Assembly: GCA_019915135.1 (NCBI GenBank)
Contig: JAHLMK010000027.1
Span: 248,001-312,000 of the forward strand
DNA from: Strobilurus pachycystidiatus
Taxonomy: Eukaryota; Basidiomycota; Agaricomycetes; Agaricales; Physalacriaceae
DNA: 64,000 nucleotides
Reading direction: 5' to 3'
The notes under the pieces are model-generated. The model saw only the letters and a program-made list of their open reading frames with translations, searched no databases and was not told where the DNA came from. The translations under genes and the position numbers were made by a program. The stretch's first letter is position 1. Every line of letters starts with the position of its first letter. Positions 33,232 through 44,917 of this stretch are shown here, piece by piece.

Positions 33232-35304
33232 CTATCGTTTTCCCAAGATTACCGCTTTGACCAATTCCCTATCTTCCCGCTCGAGCTCGAAGAACATGCT
33301 GAGTACCTGATTGACGGTGGCGCGCGATTCTTTGAGACTGCGGGTGTTGGGAACCCGGCGACTGGAGCCTTTGCCTCGGTGGTCTGGGCGCGGGTTTGGT
33401 TCCTTGAGTTGGACTGGGGACGCCAGGCCAGGCGTTTGACCAAGCGACCGTCGCGTCAGGCGACGTGGCTGGTCAACTTCCGACTTCGCATCCTCGTCGG
33501 CGTCCGGGGTTTCTTCTCGCTTCGCCTTCCCTTTGCCTTTTGATTCCACCCCCTTCTCCACCTTGGCCTTCTTTGCTTTCGGGGGGGCTTCCCTTGGTTC
33601 CTTCCATTTGCGAATACCTTGTTCGACGGCCGCGTCTGCACTGCACAAATGGTCGAACGGTACCTTGTGTTCGGCCTTGGCGAGGTGTCGGCTGGCGGTG
33701 TTGACGAGCTTCTGGACCAGGGATGGGGCGAGGTCTTTCCACGCGGGCGGAATCTTCTCCTCTTTCCACACCACTCGACACGGCCCCCACTGCCCCTTCT
33801 TCTGCTTACACTGGTCACAGGAGAACGAATTGCTCCGATTCGCCTGACGCGCGCTAATGTAGGTACACGTCAAACCCTGCTTGTGACAAGGGATGCAGTG
33901 CCCCTCGTTGTCGTAGAGTGGGATGCGCTTCGTTTCGCAATCGTCCAAGACGTAGGCGTACCCATCATCGAAGGGTTCGAGTTCGTCTCCCTCGTCGCTG
34001 GCCTCCGCGTCGTTGCTTTCCTCGTTTGGGGTGGGGTCTCGCTTGCGTTTCTTAGGCGCGACGGCGTGGGGAGGTTCCGGGTCTTTGGGTTCGACCTTGG
34101 CGACAGTGCGAGGGCTGCGCGAACCTTTAGTTGAGTATAAGGGAGCTATAAAACGGCGGACCACATACTGGTTCGCGGTTTTTGGGCCCAGCCCAAGTCC
34201 TCGTACCGTCGCCCTTCGTCTGGGTGCGGGTGGCACGTCTACTGTCATAGCGGTCTTCGTGGGGGAGGGAGGGGGCGCGAGCGCGGTTACTCCAGTGGTC
34301 GCCTTTTTCGCGCGGGGCGTCTCTTCATAATCCCCTACCAGCTCGTCTTCTTCTTCTTTCGTCTCCTCCTCCTCCTCGTCTTCTTCGATGTCTCGCAGCG
34401 ATCGCGGCGTTTTTACTGGAGTTGTACTGCGAGCTTTGGGCGGAGGTGGGAGCGGCGTCGTTGGTCGTTTTCGGAACTCCAGGTTGTAGGTATTCTCGTC
34501 GATGAGATTCCCCAGTACATACCTGAAGTCCCCATAGATGGGCGCACCGGCGGATTCCTGTTGCATCCGAGACATTACCGTCCCCCAAAACTTCTTTGCT
34601 CGAGGAGTGTCCTGGACGAACGTCCAGAGGTGCTCAAGGCGGAAGAACACCTGTTGTGCTTGTTCCTCTGTGAGCGCGACCTGTACGTCGGTGAAGACAT
34701 CCTTGTTGTCGAGGAACGGGGCGCGGAGAGTTTTTCGTGAAGGAGGGGGTAAGTTTTTCGTCGCGCAGACTGCGGTAGCGGCCAGTTCGACTTTTTCCAG
34801 CGGGGAGAGCGAAAGGTCCCGCTGTCCTTCGAGCGCATCTTCGAATTCGACCCAAAAGGTCGCGTTCGGGACGTAGTGGTCGTATCCCGCGTCCTCCAGA
34901 ACTGTGCGTAGGCGTTCCGTTCGGGCCGCCACGCGCAGGGCTACACCCTGAGTCCACGTCACCCTCCAGGCCTCCGGAATCGACGTGTTGAATACGAAGT
35001 TCGAGTAATCGAACAACGACCTGGGCGGCACGGTCAACTGGTGCGAGGTTTCTGGAGTTTCTTCCTGAAATCGTTTTGTTTTAGTTTTCTTGGTTCTTTT
35101 TATCTTTTGTTGTTCCGAGCCCGCTTACCGTCTTTTCGCGGTCTTCTTCGCGCTCTTCAGTTGTCGGGCCCGGACTCTCTTCCTTGGTCGGGGATGGTGA
35201 CTTCTCCTTTTAGTAAGTAAGTTCGCCTTCCCTGACTGCGTTTCTCGACGCGTGCTTACCTTTGCTTGGGTGGCGCGGTCTTGCTCTTGTTCTTGCTCTG
35301 ACAT
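33232..35304 (-). CDS. Gene Z of copy B (Zn2Cys6-like motif, 3 exons)
   Basis: Nearly identical to the copy A gene with the same splice sites: ATG at 35304, last exon 33232-35064. A few replacements are visible (for example YRRRP to FRKRP), with no frameshift or stop. The cysteine spacing C-x2-C-x6-C-x15-C-x2-C-x7-C is kept. It is convergent with the split gene X (32047-32823). Confidence 0.85.
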
Positions 35305-35636
35305 CGTGGTAGTATAAGGAAAGGTGAACGGACTTGTTTGCGCTTCTTTTCTCCTTGCTTACCACATCGTTCTGTTGCTCATCACTTTTAAGCTTTCGCG
35401 TTCGTGGCCGGGCACAGCCCTGCCCGAGCTGTGCGTCATAGTCTCAAGGGGCTATGACCCTTTTTCTTTCCATTTCCTCGTTACGAAGCTCTCATGTACC
35501 GTATTTAAAGCCCAAAATCTCATTTTTATTTCGAAATTATAGTCTTTAGAATAAATGGGACCATTGTCCCTCTATTCCCTTTTTACTTTTTCTGATGACG
35601 TCCCCGTCATCCTGCCAGAGCACTTGCTAGATTTCG

Positions 35637-35719
35637 GACACCACTGGCTCAACGGCTGAGCGCCTCGCCTCGGACTTGGTTTCAAACCCGAGCGCCGGTT
35701 CGAGTCCCTCTGCTGCCAG
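35637..35719 (+). ncRNA. tRNA-like sequence with Pol III A and B boxes, copy B
   Basis: Same element as in copy A; A box 35645-35655, B box 35697-35707. One A fewer in the central loop (TTTCAAACCC against TTTCAAAACCC). Its conserved place between pol and gene Z shows it is part of the retrotransposon. Confidence 0.5.
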
Positions 35720-35806
35720 TCTTGCATCCTTAACTGTCATTTGCATCCAAATCTTTTTGGTACGGCCTCTATCGTTACTACTTTTTCATCGTTATTACTT
35801 TTTGTT

Positions 35807-38800
35807 CTAAGTAGTTTTCGCAATCATATCCAACGCTTTTCCGACTCCGCGACTGATACGCCTAAGCCTAGAGAAGAATGTTTCTCCTAAAGCAATAGGG
35901 TCCCTTCTGGCTACGAAGGGGATTACTCGAAATTGAGCTATCTTATCCCTCCAGATGGTGCCATCCAGCTCACATACCACATAATTCCCTGCGGATGTCC
36001 TGGAAACCACCGCAAAAGGTCCCATAAAGCGTTCTTTAAACTTGGCGTTCATTTCGGCTTCAATCCGGGTGTTTCGTACTAACACTAATTCACCTGTTTT
36101 GAATACATAACGCGGAATGCTGTTGTTGAATTCCTCCATGAACTTCTCCGCTGCCTTCTGCTTGTTCAGAAGGACTTTAGACTTTAACCTTGCCGTATCA
36201 CCTTTGTGTTTTATTAACTGCCTTGCTCGGAGTGCAACCAAATCCGAGTGCGATACAAGGTGATCTGGCATGTCCACCAGCCAAGTAATCTCCACCAGGT
36301 CCATAGGCATTATAGGTTCACAGCCCGTTACAGCATGGAAGGGAGAAGTTCCTATACTCCTTTTGATAGTGATTCGTTCTGCCCATAGTACTTCGTGTAG
36401 ATACTCCGGCCAATGTTCCGGATTTCCTTTACACACCTTAAAGAGTGACTGGCGAATATCCCAATGTCCTCTTTCGACTTTACCATTTGCCTGTTTGTTA
36501 TAGGCGGTAATTAGGATACCCGTGATGCCATATTTCTCCTCTATGTGTCTAAGGGCTTTCTTGATAGCTGGGCCATTGTCCGTTACAATCTCCTTGATGC
36601 AGCCCCAGCGGCAGAGAATGTCCTCAAAGATCCATTCTCCTAGTGTTTCCGCTGTTTCATCTCGGAGAGCTTTGGCTTCTGGCCAACCTGTCAGACCACA
36701 CCTTGCCACGGTAACAGCGTTGAACCCAGCCCACTTGGATGGTTGTTTCTTTTTGGCTGAATGTTCCCCGGCCTTGGGCATTCGGAAGGTGTCTATGTAG
36801 GCCCTCTCGAATATCCCAGGTGTAGAGGTGATGGTTGGCGCTATCTTTATGTTTCGTTTCTGTCTCTTTTGGCATATAAGGCAAGATCGCACATACCACC
36901 GTATGTCTACCTCCATCCCTGGCCACCAGAACCGTTTGGTAAGTAGCTGAAGCACCGAGTATTGACCTTTATGACCAGCTCTGTCATGCATAGCTTTACA
37001 AATCGGAATCCTTTCCTTCGGGAGGAGTACACGGCGGAGATTTCCATCTAAGTGAGATCTATATAGTTTCTCGTGTCTCATTAAAAAGTCCTGACTCCAT
37101 CTTTCGAAGTCTTCATCCTTCTGGACTTTACTCCCGACTAAGTGTGGCTGGAGATCCGGCAACCTACTTTCCCAAAGGCGTTCCCGCTTGCTTTTTACTA
37201 AGCTAGGGAACTCCTCAATCTCCATCCACTCCTCAATGTCCTTGATACCAGTTAGCGCGGAGGTCCTAACTGCCTTAGATACTTTCATATGCTTTGGCAA
37301 CGGACTTCTAGCTATTTCCTGACTGTAGCCTCCCCTAGTATCGATATCATATCTGAATGTCTCAAACTCCAGAGGTTTGTCTTCGGTCGGAAGGTCCTCA
37401 GGTTCTTGATATTCAAAGCTATTGATTCAATCGTCCTCATCCCCTTGAGCGGGTCTGGGTATTACTTCGTCGTTCTCCGAAGCAGGACGGCGGCTAAGAC
37501 CGTCTGGACCATGGACTTTTCCTGGTACGTGTATAAGCTTGAAATGGTACATCAAAATCTCCTCTGCCCATCTTTGTAGGTTGGCATTGGCTAGGGAGTC
37601 AATATTTGACAGCATCCCTTTGATATACTTAGCATCTGTTTCAATCTCTAGTTTTCTACAACCTAGGAGATAGTACTTACACGCGGACAATGCCCGGAAC
37701 AGACCAAACAGTTCCCTCTTTGCTTGGGAGTACCTGGCTTCTCGGTCGTTGAGCGTTAAGGACATGAACTTGGCATAGTATCTTTTCTTTGGGTCATCCG
37801 GATCTACTTGGGATAAGTAATATCCTACCGCTTGGTAAGAAGTATCTACCGACAAGGTGATCGGAGTTGACCATTCGTAATTCAAGGGTTTTAGCATTGG
37901 ACAAGTCCTAACTGCTTCCTTGAGTAGGTCCATACTAGCTTGTTCAGTATCCGTCCATTGAAACTTCGTTATGTCCTTAGTCAACCGGGTAAGAGGTAGG
38001 GCTTTCTTCGAGTAGTCTTTCACAAAGGCCCTGAAGATCCCCGCGGTCCCTAGGAAAGCTCGAACTTCGGTCAGTGCCTTACAAGGTGGCCAATCAGAAA
38101 TCACCTTAACTCTTTCTTCTGCCGGTTTCCTTCCTTCATAAGTGCAGACATGTCCTACGACTACTATTTCTTCCGCACATATGATGGCTTTATGTCCAGA
38201 AAAGGTACCTCCGGCATATTTCATTCGTTGTATAATACGATTCATATTTAGAAGGTGTTCCCAGACAAAGCGCCTAACTTCTGGATGCCCCGGAAGCGTT
38301 TCATAACTTCCATCTGGCTGTACATATCTAGTGGCTGGACCACGGACAGGTACATCATCGATGTAAGGTCTTGTGAACGCCGGTATTTCATCCATTAGAA
38401 TGGTTGTAACGTCGTCGTGAAATATCGGAACCGAATTGGTCCATCCCATAGGTAAAGTCTTTAATCGTAAAGCACCGTAAGGTGTTGAGAAGGTAGTCAT
38501 ATCGCGAGAGGCAGTGGCCAGTAGCCGTTCATCATACCCGACATACAAGTCCAGTGTACCTCCACAGGCTCTTCCTGCGAACGCTTCAGCTAACTCCTCT
38601 GTAGCAGGAGGCAACCCCGAATGTGCGATGGTTACCGCGTTAAGAGGTTCCAAGCTACAGTAGAAATTCTCATAATGCATGAGCTCACCGTGCATAAGAC
38701 CTCATAATGCATAGCATGGGGTTGTTCCCAACGTGGTATGCAGTGAGTTATGCATGCACGGTCAATTTGGGCAATGCATAGCCTCTGCCAGAAAACTTGG

Positions 38801-40139
38801 CAGGGTATGCATTATGAGATGTCAAATTGACCCATGTCAAGCTTGCATATTGGGTCAATCAACACTCAATAATGTGAATTATCAATGATTTTGAACATAT
38901 TCTACATGAAATCACTCCAATCTGATATACTTTTGCGCATCTCTGACTACTTTGGTCGACCGCCGGACCCATTTGGGCATCACGGGTCACGGTAGTTACC
39001 AAAATTAGGCAGATGTCACGCTTCGTGACAATATGTGCTTGCATACGACCTCATAATGCATAGGGCGAGGGTCAGCCCGACCATATGCACTATGAGATTT
39101 TCTACTGTATGTACCAAACGGAGTTTCTTTCCATCCTTTTTCACTACACAGAACCACCTTGAGCGATATGAAGAGTTCGAAGATTCATATACGCCTGAGT
39201 CTAGTTTGTGCTTGATTATCTTACAGACTTCATCGTAGATTCCTGGGGGTATAGGTATGTTTCTTAACACCCACGGAGTATGTGGAATAACGGGTATATC
39301 GACAGGTGGAAAGTACTCTGGGTCAAAATGTCCTTTTTCCATTTCCTCCCAGGCGAATCCCGCATTCTGTCCACACATAAGTTGGTCTACAATTCGTCTT
39401 TCCACCGAAGTCAGAAAATCTCCAGGGTGGTCCGCTTGTAGTTGTTCACGTCTTTCCGCAGTATACCTTCCAGTTGGTACGAAGGGCGGGGGATCTGGAC
39501 TGAGTTCAGGCATTCCTGCTAGAGGATCGCCTTTGATATGTTGTTTGATCCTGAATTCTTCGGGTAGAGTCCCCAGATGGGCTTTGGTTTTCAGCGCCAT
39601 CGGTTTATACTTTTTCCCGGCGAACACGCCTCGTACTGGACGTTGACTTTCCAGCTCCAGGAACTTGTCCTGTGCTTCCGTCACATAATCTTTAGGTAGC
39701 GTCACTGAAAGTCCTGAGAATGATTTGTGCAACTCTTGTGGTACCCCATAGAAGAGATTCATGGTCACTGTGGCGTGTGACTTAGTTCGTTCTTGATCTT
39801 CGGCAATTCCCTTTATGTTAAACACCTTTCGAAATCCTTGTACCTTGGTTGCGTTGATTTCTTTCAATAAACCCCGAGGCGTTACCAGGCTAGCTGGGAC
39901 AGTTCCTGGCACCGTAGAGGCTTTCATAAAGGCATGTTGTTTCCTAAGGCTTTTTGCCGCCTTGTCTATGTACGCAGGAGATTTCTTCAGGTAGAGGGAA
40001 GTTAAGGCTCCTTCTCGGAAGTGTGCTTCATTTTCTCCTGGTACCCAGGTTTGCTTGACTTCTACATTACCATTAGGTGATCTTTCCAGGATCAACACCG
40101 CCTCTCCGTAGGCGTTTCCTACTTCCTTGAGTCCAGGTG
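35807..40139 (-). pseudogene. pol: RT-RNase H-integrase of copy B, broken by a MITE and a nonsense codon
   Basis: Same domain order and motifs as copy A (YIDDV, TDNGPA, KVERGH, GPF). Two lesions are visible. A complete 450-bp MITE (38658-39107) sits between KKLRLVH and SLEPLN of RT. A TGA at 37427-37429 between RNase H and integrase replaces the CGA of copy A (22421-22423), a CpG-to-TpG transition. The integrase part (37300-35807) remains open. Confidence 0.92.
38658..39107 (-). repeat. Complete 450-bp TA-flanked MITE inside RT of copy B
   Basis: Terminal inverted repeats begin CAGTAGAAA at both ends and continue with CTCATA/TGCAT similarity. TA dinucleotides flank both ends (38656-38657, 39108-39109); removing the MITE and one TA restores the RT codons GTA CAT AGC TTG. 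TA duplication and CAGT ends fit a Tc1/mariner-derived non-autonomous element, which is an inference. No coding frame of note. Confidence 0.85.
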
Positions 40140-40146
40140 AAAACCC
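40099..40146 (-). promoter_or_regulatory. -1 programmed frameshift site between protease and RT, copy B
   Basis: Same G GGT TTT heptamer (40146-40140) in the same codon register, and the same downstream CGCCT/AGGCG hairpin. Presence in a second copy argues that the frame change is not a private mutation of copy A, although both copies share a recent ancestor. Confidence 0.65.
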
Positions 40147-41294
40147 TGTTGCCCCGGTGGTAACATATGCCTAGGTATTTGTCCTCGTCGGTACGACGGT
40201 ATGGTCAACTTCTTGCCATTGGTATTATCTGTCAGAGTTCCCAAGGCGTTTCCATTGGACAAGTTCGTAATTACCAGATTGGATACAATCTCGAATGGTC
40301 TACCTAATAGGACTTCATAGGCGGGGTCCTCCAGAACATGCAACTGGAGGTAGTACACAATCCCTTCGAAGTCGAAGGGTACATTGCGGGCTAACCCAAG
40401 TGTACTAGTCTGTCCTTTATCCGCGCTTTCCATGGTTATTTTGAAGTTGGGATCATAAGAAACCCCTAGTTCTAACGCAGCTTTCAGCGAGATTGAGGCG
40501 ATTTGAGAACCCCCGTCAATGAGACTTTCCTTCTTTCCGTTGCGGTTTATCATAGGCCAGAAAGTCCTTAGATCAGCGTTCTCTGGTGCAATGTTTCCCG
40601 TAGCCATGTGGAATGGTCCAGTATATTGCCCTCCAGTGAGGTTTATGAACTGTTCCACCGCATCGTGAACTACAATTCCTCCAATCGGCAAGTTGTCTCG
40701 TGCTTGTAAGTTAACTGAGTATAACTCCGGTTGGTAGTCGTCTTGTACCGTTTCGGTCAATTCCTCCTGTTGGAGTACCGAAACCGGCGCATTTCGTTTT
40801 CTAATGAAGTCCGATATGCTTTGCTGCCACAGAGGATTCGTTGCTAAAAGAGCTTCCGGAAGTAAGAACTTCCATGCTTCTCTCCAGCTCGGATTCTTGT
40901 GTAGCAATTCTTCCGCTAAGCTGCGGCGTTGGAAGCTTTTGACCTTCGGCTGAGGGTGTAAGGTCTTCTGGTTCGTTGGTGTACTCGAAGGTAGAGTTGA
41001 ATCTACCTTAGGCTGCACTGCAGGCGCAGGTTCTTCCATAGCCAGAATCTCCTCAAGAATTTCCTGATCTACAGGAGGTATTTCTTGGGTGACTTCAGGT
41101 TTAGTGAAGGTTACCTTTGGCGATACCGGGGCTTTGGGAGGTATTACCACGGAGACCCGGTCCCGAGGCCAAGGTATTTTTATCTTTTCCGGTGTTGAAA
41201 CCGGTTTGGAATGATTATCTTTATTACTTTGTCGAGTTTGAACAGTCAACTGGCTCTCCGGAGGAGTCTGTGCACTAGGCACTCCTTCCTTCAT
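40119..41294 (-). CDS. Protease ORF of copy B (uninterrupted)
   Basis: Begins at ATG 41294 inside the gag stop and ends at a TAG at 40121-40119. It contains the LIDGGSQIASIS active-site motif and the later VLLGRPF (I/V-L-G-R) motif of retropepsins. The sequence around 40316-40325 is the empty target of the KDZ insertion seen in copy A. Near the end, G GGT TTT at 40146-40140 allows a -1 shift into the RT frame; without the shift the product stops after protease. Confidence 0.88.
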   Translation of the reverse strand: MKEGVPSAQTPPESQLTVQTRQSNKDNHSKPVSTPEKIKIPWPRDRVSVVIPPKAPVSPKVTFTKPEVTQEIPPVDQEILEEILAMEEPAPAVQPKVDSTLPSSTPTNQKTLHPQPKVKSFQRRSLAEELLHKNPSWREAWKFLLPEALLATNPLWQQSISDFIRKRNAPVSVLQQEELTETVQDDYQPELYSVNLQARDNLPIGGIVVHDAVEQFINLTGGQYTGPFHMATGNIAPENADLRTFWPMINRNGKKESLIDGGSQIASISLKAALELGVSYDPNFKITMESADKGQTSTLGLARNVPFDFEGIVYYLQLHVLEDPAYEVLLGRPFEIVSNLVITNLSNGNALGTLTDNTNGKKLTIPSYRRGQIPRHMLPPGQQGFHLDSRK

Positions 41295-42655
41295 CAAGCC
41301 TTGCCGAAACCCGGAAATGGTTCACTACTGAACTCGCTTTCCTGGGGAGTCATTTGCATATATACCGAAGGATCCGGCGCAAATTCATCTTCTTGGGATT
41401 GGAACGCGGAGACCTTGGTTGCATTTTCTTGCTGGTATTTCTGTACCTGTTCCCAAGGACTTAGCGGTTGCTTCGCATTGGTCCTTTGAATGGGCTGTCC
41501 ATTTTGTAAGTGGTAGATGTTTGTCCCCCCTGGTTTGAATATATGACCTTGGGTTTCACACATTTCTTTCACCGGACAATTGGCGATTATATGCCCCACA
41601 TCCCGGCAGAAATAACATCTTCCATCGTTTACTACAAACTTGTTGCCTGGAGGAATCGCACCTTGCGGAGTCTTATAGATCCCGTTAGGCAGATTGGTCG
41701 GAAGCGAAACGCCATTCATTGGAGTTTGTAAATACACACTAGGTGTTTCTTGTACATAGCCTTGTGAACGCAGACCTTGAATGTTGGTCCTCTGCAGACT
41801 CTCCAGGACTGCCGTCAAGAGTTTCTGATCATTCTTTCTAGATTCCTCTCGATCTTTCTCTCCTTTCTGGATAACGTCCTGGAGCGAGGCTATACGGTTC
41901 AGGTATTCGTCCAGTTCCTCGGTCTTGACCCGCGACGTTGGCATAGGGACTAAGTCCCTGGAAAACGCATTCGTGGTCGGGGGACCAGATACCCATTTGT
42001 CCGTGAGGAAGTAATTGGAGACTGCTTTGGCTACTTGATCCAAGGTAAAATCATACGTCGGAGTAGTTCCAGCGACTGCTGTCTTCAACACTTCCTGTCT
42101 TAGATCTCCTAGGACATTGTGCCAGATTCCTTCCGTAAGGGAGGACTTTATATACTCAATAGCACCTTTGTTGGTTACCTCTCCACTCTGAATCAAAGCT
42201 TCCAGAATATGGAGAACTTCGCGCGAGAACGCTTCCCAGTACTGTTTGTTATTAACAGGCCGGGCGATGTAAGGTTCCAAAGCGTCCTTGAGGTCACTGG
42301 GGACATACTCCGGATCGTTCTTACCCTTCGAGTAGGAGGCTAAGATTGACTCCTTGAAGTCTGCCCAAACACCTTTTGCATAGTCTGCATGTCGGTGCCA
42401 GCGTTTCCTCTGTTCATGGCCTGCGTAGAAGGCAGCCATCTCCATTTTGGTTCCTTGTTCCTTGACGTTCGAGACATCGAAGATCCAGTCACAGGTCGCG
42501 AAGAATTCCCTAATATCTTCTCCAGTCTTGCCTTTACATTTGGGGGCGTTGCTGGAGAAAGGTATGGGAACCTTTTTGTCCTTGATTTCTGCTTTTGCCT
42601 CATCGCTGAGTTCGTCAGAATGGATTAACTTTCTAACGGCAGCCATTGCGGGCAT
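41294..42655 (-). CDS. gag: gag of copy B (intact, 453 aa from first ATG)
   Basis: Intact counterpart of the copy A gag: helical capsid-like region, then the zinc knuckle CYFCRDVGHIIANC, then about 100 residues missing from the frameshifted copy. The TGA at 41296-41294 overlaps the protease ATG at 41294-41292, a termination-reinitiation arrangement. The same frame stays open for about 164 codons upstream of the first ATG, toward the primer binding site, as in copy A. Confidence 0.88.
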   Translation of the reverse strand: MPAMAAVRKLIHSDELSDEAKAEIKDKKVPIPFSSNAPKCKGKTGEDIREFFATCDWIFDVSNVKEQGTKMEMAAFYAGHEQRKRWHRHADYAKGVWADFKESILASYSKGKNDPEYVPSDLKDALEPYIARPVNNKQYWEAFSREVLHILEALIQSGEVTNKGAIEYIKSSLTEGIWHNVLGDLRQEVLKTAVAGTTPTYDFTLDQVAKAVSNYFLTDKWVSGPPTTNAFSRDLVPMPTSRVKTEELDEYLNRIASLQDVIQKGEKDREESRKNDQKLLTAVLESLQRTNIQGLRSQGYVQETPSVYLQTPMNGVSLPTNLPNGIYKTPQGAIPPGNKFVVNDGRCYFCRDVGHIIANCPVKEMCETQGHIFKPGGTNIYHLQNGQPIQRTNAKQPLSPWEQVQKYQQENATKVSAFQSQEDEFAPDPSVYMQMTPQESEFSSEPFPGFGKA

Positions 42656-43200
42656 AGTGTTGGTTCGTGGATTGGAGTTTCCGAAGTTAATAAACGTAGG
42701 AATTGGTGGTAAACTGTCGTCGTCTTCTAAACTAGTTAGAGGACTTCCAAAAGGTGTGGAGCTCGTAGAACTAGGCGAGATTCCGGAGGCTGAAGATCGT
42801 CTTTGGCCGGTAGTAGCTCGCGAAGGTGTTTCAGGATCCGAGGTGGCTCTTCTCCTAGTGGATGCTTGGGGCGCCGGTGGTACTTTCGTTCCACGTTTCG
42901 ACTTTTTGGACTTTGGTGTTGACGGGTTCGCTAAACGCCTTTGAGCTGCAGCAACTTCTTGGGGAGTTCCGTTGAAGAGAGATCCGGCTGTAGGTCGTTT
43001 TGTTCGAAGCCGACTTGCTATCCCAGAGTTTGTAGGACTTGATGATCCTGCAATGACTGGTTTTGCTTTTGGTGGTGGCGGGTTTGCTTGGTTCTGACTG
43101 TTGGTATAACGTTCAGAGTTCCTAGCAGCCAGGTCGTTGTTTGGAATTTAAGACTTCGCAGATGCCTTGGTAGGTTTCGTTGAAATCAAAATATATCACC

Positions 43201-43218
43201 CCCTCGCGGTGGGCTCCA
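43201..43218 (-). promoter_or_regulatory. Primer binding site, copy B
   Basis: Identical 18 nt to the site of copy A, placed directly inside the 5' LTR on the minus strand. Confidence 0.7.
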
Positions 43219-43223
43219 AAATA

Positions 43224-44917
43224 TGATATGCACGTTCAAAATAGACCTCTAAAAGGGACTATGAAATCTATCCTATCTATCCTTATATCTCACTAATACT
43301 CCTTGTGGGAGCGAGGCTGGTGTAGCTGTTCAAAGAAACAAGTACTTTTGGTATTGGAACAATAGAGATGTATTCCGAACTTGCGTTCAAGTAGTTTTAG
43401 GGGGTGTAGGGAGGTTGATTCACAAAGTCGAACAAGATAATCTGAAAGTCGTAGGCCGAAGTCACAACGTACGGAGACCTTAAACAGCGCGAGGCAATGT
43501 AGCTCCTTCTTATTGATCGTTCTTTTGTACAAGGTGATTGTCTTATGGCAGGTCGCTACCGTAGGTGTTTAGGCTACTGGACTGCTACCAAGTAAGGCGA
43601 TTTCCTTGTCCTTAAACCAAACTTCTAGTGTCTTGGACTGGGACCAAAGATTCCGTAAGGTGTTTCAGATGATAACAACACTCGTTCAAACTCAACTAAA
43701 CTCCTCAAAGGCGAATACTTCACAACAGAGCGTGATTGCAAGGCAGAACTACTTGCAACCCGGCCTTCTAACGAACACAAGGGTCTAACGCCAAGTGGTG
43801 TCGTTTGGTATTGTCTTAGTGACTTGGAGGATAGGAACCTATGAGTTCTTCAAGGAGTTTGCTAACACCTGATATCGCCTAAATGGTTCTAAGGTCTTTT
43901 TGGGGCTTTCAAGGTCTTTTGGGTTCTCTCAAATTCAGAGTAAGTTGAGTCGAAACTCGAGTTAGATTCACTACAGCGACTGCGTATTACTAGCGGATAC
44001 TGTGGGGGCACTAAGCTACCTATCTACTGGCGCTTGCTGGCCTTTTTATACTATTCCTACTATTCTGTACTGTAAGCGGGTTTACTACTCGTCGGGCCTC
44101 TCGGAGGTCGAGTCATTCTGTACTAGCGTCCTGATTGGCTATCCCTGTTCGAAACAGCCGACCCGGGAGAAGACTGAACACTTGGTCAGCGCCAAGTGCG
44201 CCACACCACCGATCTGGCTCTTCCTTAAGTCTATTTCTGTCTCCCGAGGTTCCGCTTGTCTTGGCAAAACTCCTTAATGAGTTCTTTCGTGTCTTTAGGC
44301 GTTGGTTGGGTTTATCCTTAGCGCTTGGAAGGTGATTCGTTTTCGACAACTCAGTGACGCCACATCAATATGTGAGTTCCAGTGAGGTACAAGGTCCATG
44401 ATCGGGCCTTTTAGCCAGGTCTATCTTTAGTGATCGGCGGCGGCGGATCGAAGTCCGTTTTCTTTGGTGCGGGGCGTCGGAGCGGAGATCACTATTCCGA
44501 AGGCGCCATGGCCCGGAAGAGAGATCTTCTCCTTGATCTATTCTTGGTCGCGCGAGTTCTGACTTAGCACGAGTAAACTCCTTGAGCCTTCTTGGTAGAG
44601 TATCTCCTGCCTGGGTACTTTCCGCAGTGCTATTTCTGGTAGGCACTTGTCGTTGCATGACCGACACGGTTGAATGAACTCCTGGTTTTAAGAGTACAAC
44701 GCTTGGATAATGATATTCGGAGTTAAGGAGTATGATCGGTCGATCATACCGCGTCCTAAAGGCGCGTATCCCTTAGTCCTGGAGACTTGCCTGCGTTAAG
44801 GTAGTTTCTCCGTGTGTCTCTCTGGTCGTTGTGCTGTGACTGGAATTCCTGGCATAGACTCCTACAGGAATCGCAAAATTCCCTGGTTCTGGCACTAGGA
44901 TTCTACAATGCGTATCA
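43224..44917 (-). repeat. 5' LTR of copy B
   Basis: Reverse complement of the same LTR, 1694 bp, TGATA...TATCA ends. It abuts MFS coding sequence at 44918. Its TATA-like motif has one extra base (TATAAAAAG). It serves as outgroup for the two LTRs of copy A. Confidence 0.94.

Larger units (their letters stand above)
31999..44917 (-). mobile_element. Ty3/gypsy LTR retrotransposon copy B (host of copy A; 3' part continues at 574-1 and beyond the window)
   Basis: Same family as copy A in the opposite orientation: 5' LTR 43224-44917, gag, protease, pol, tRNA-like sequence, gene Z, then gene X, which copy A splits (exon 1 lies at 275-568). The 3' LTR and gene Y homologue should lie left of base 1. 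Gag and protease are open. Pol is broken by the RT MITE (38658-39107) and by a TGA at 37427-37429 where copy A reads CGA. The element interrupts an MFS transporter gene at 44918. Confidence 0.9.

Noticed and set aside
38658..39113. MITE in RT as a spliceosomal intron
   Set aside because: GT and AG boundaries exist near the ends, but removing them leaves RT out of frame; TA duplication and inverted termini explain it better.
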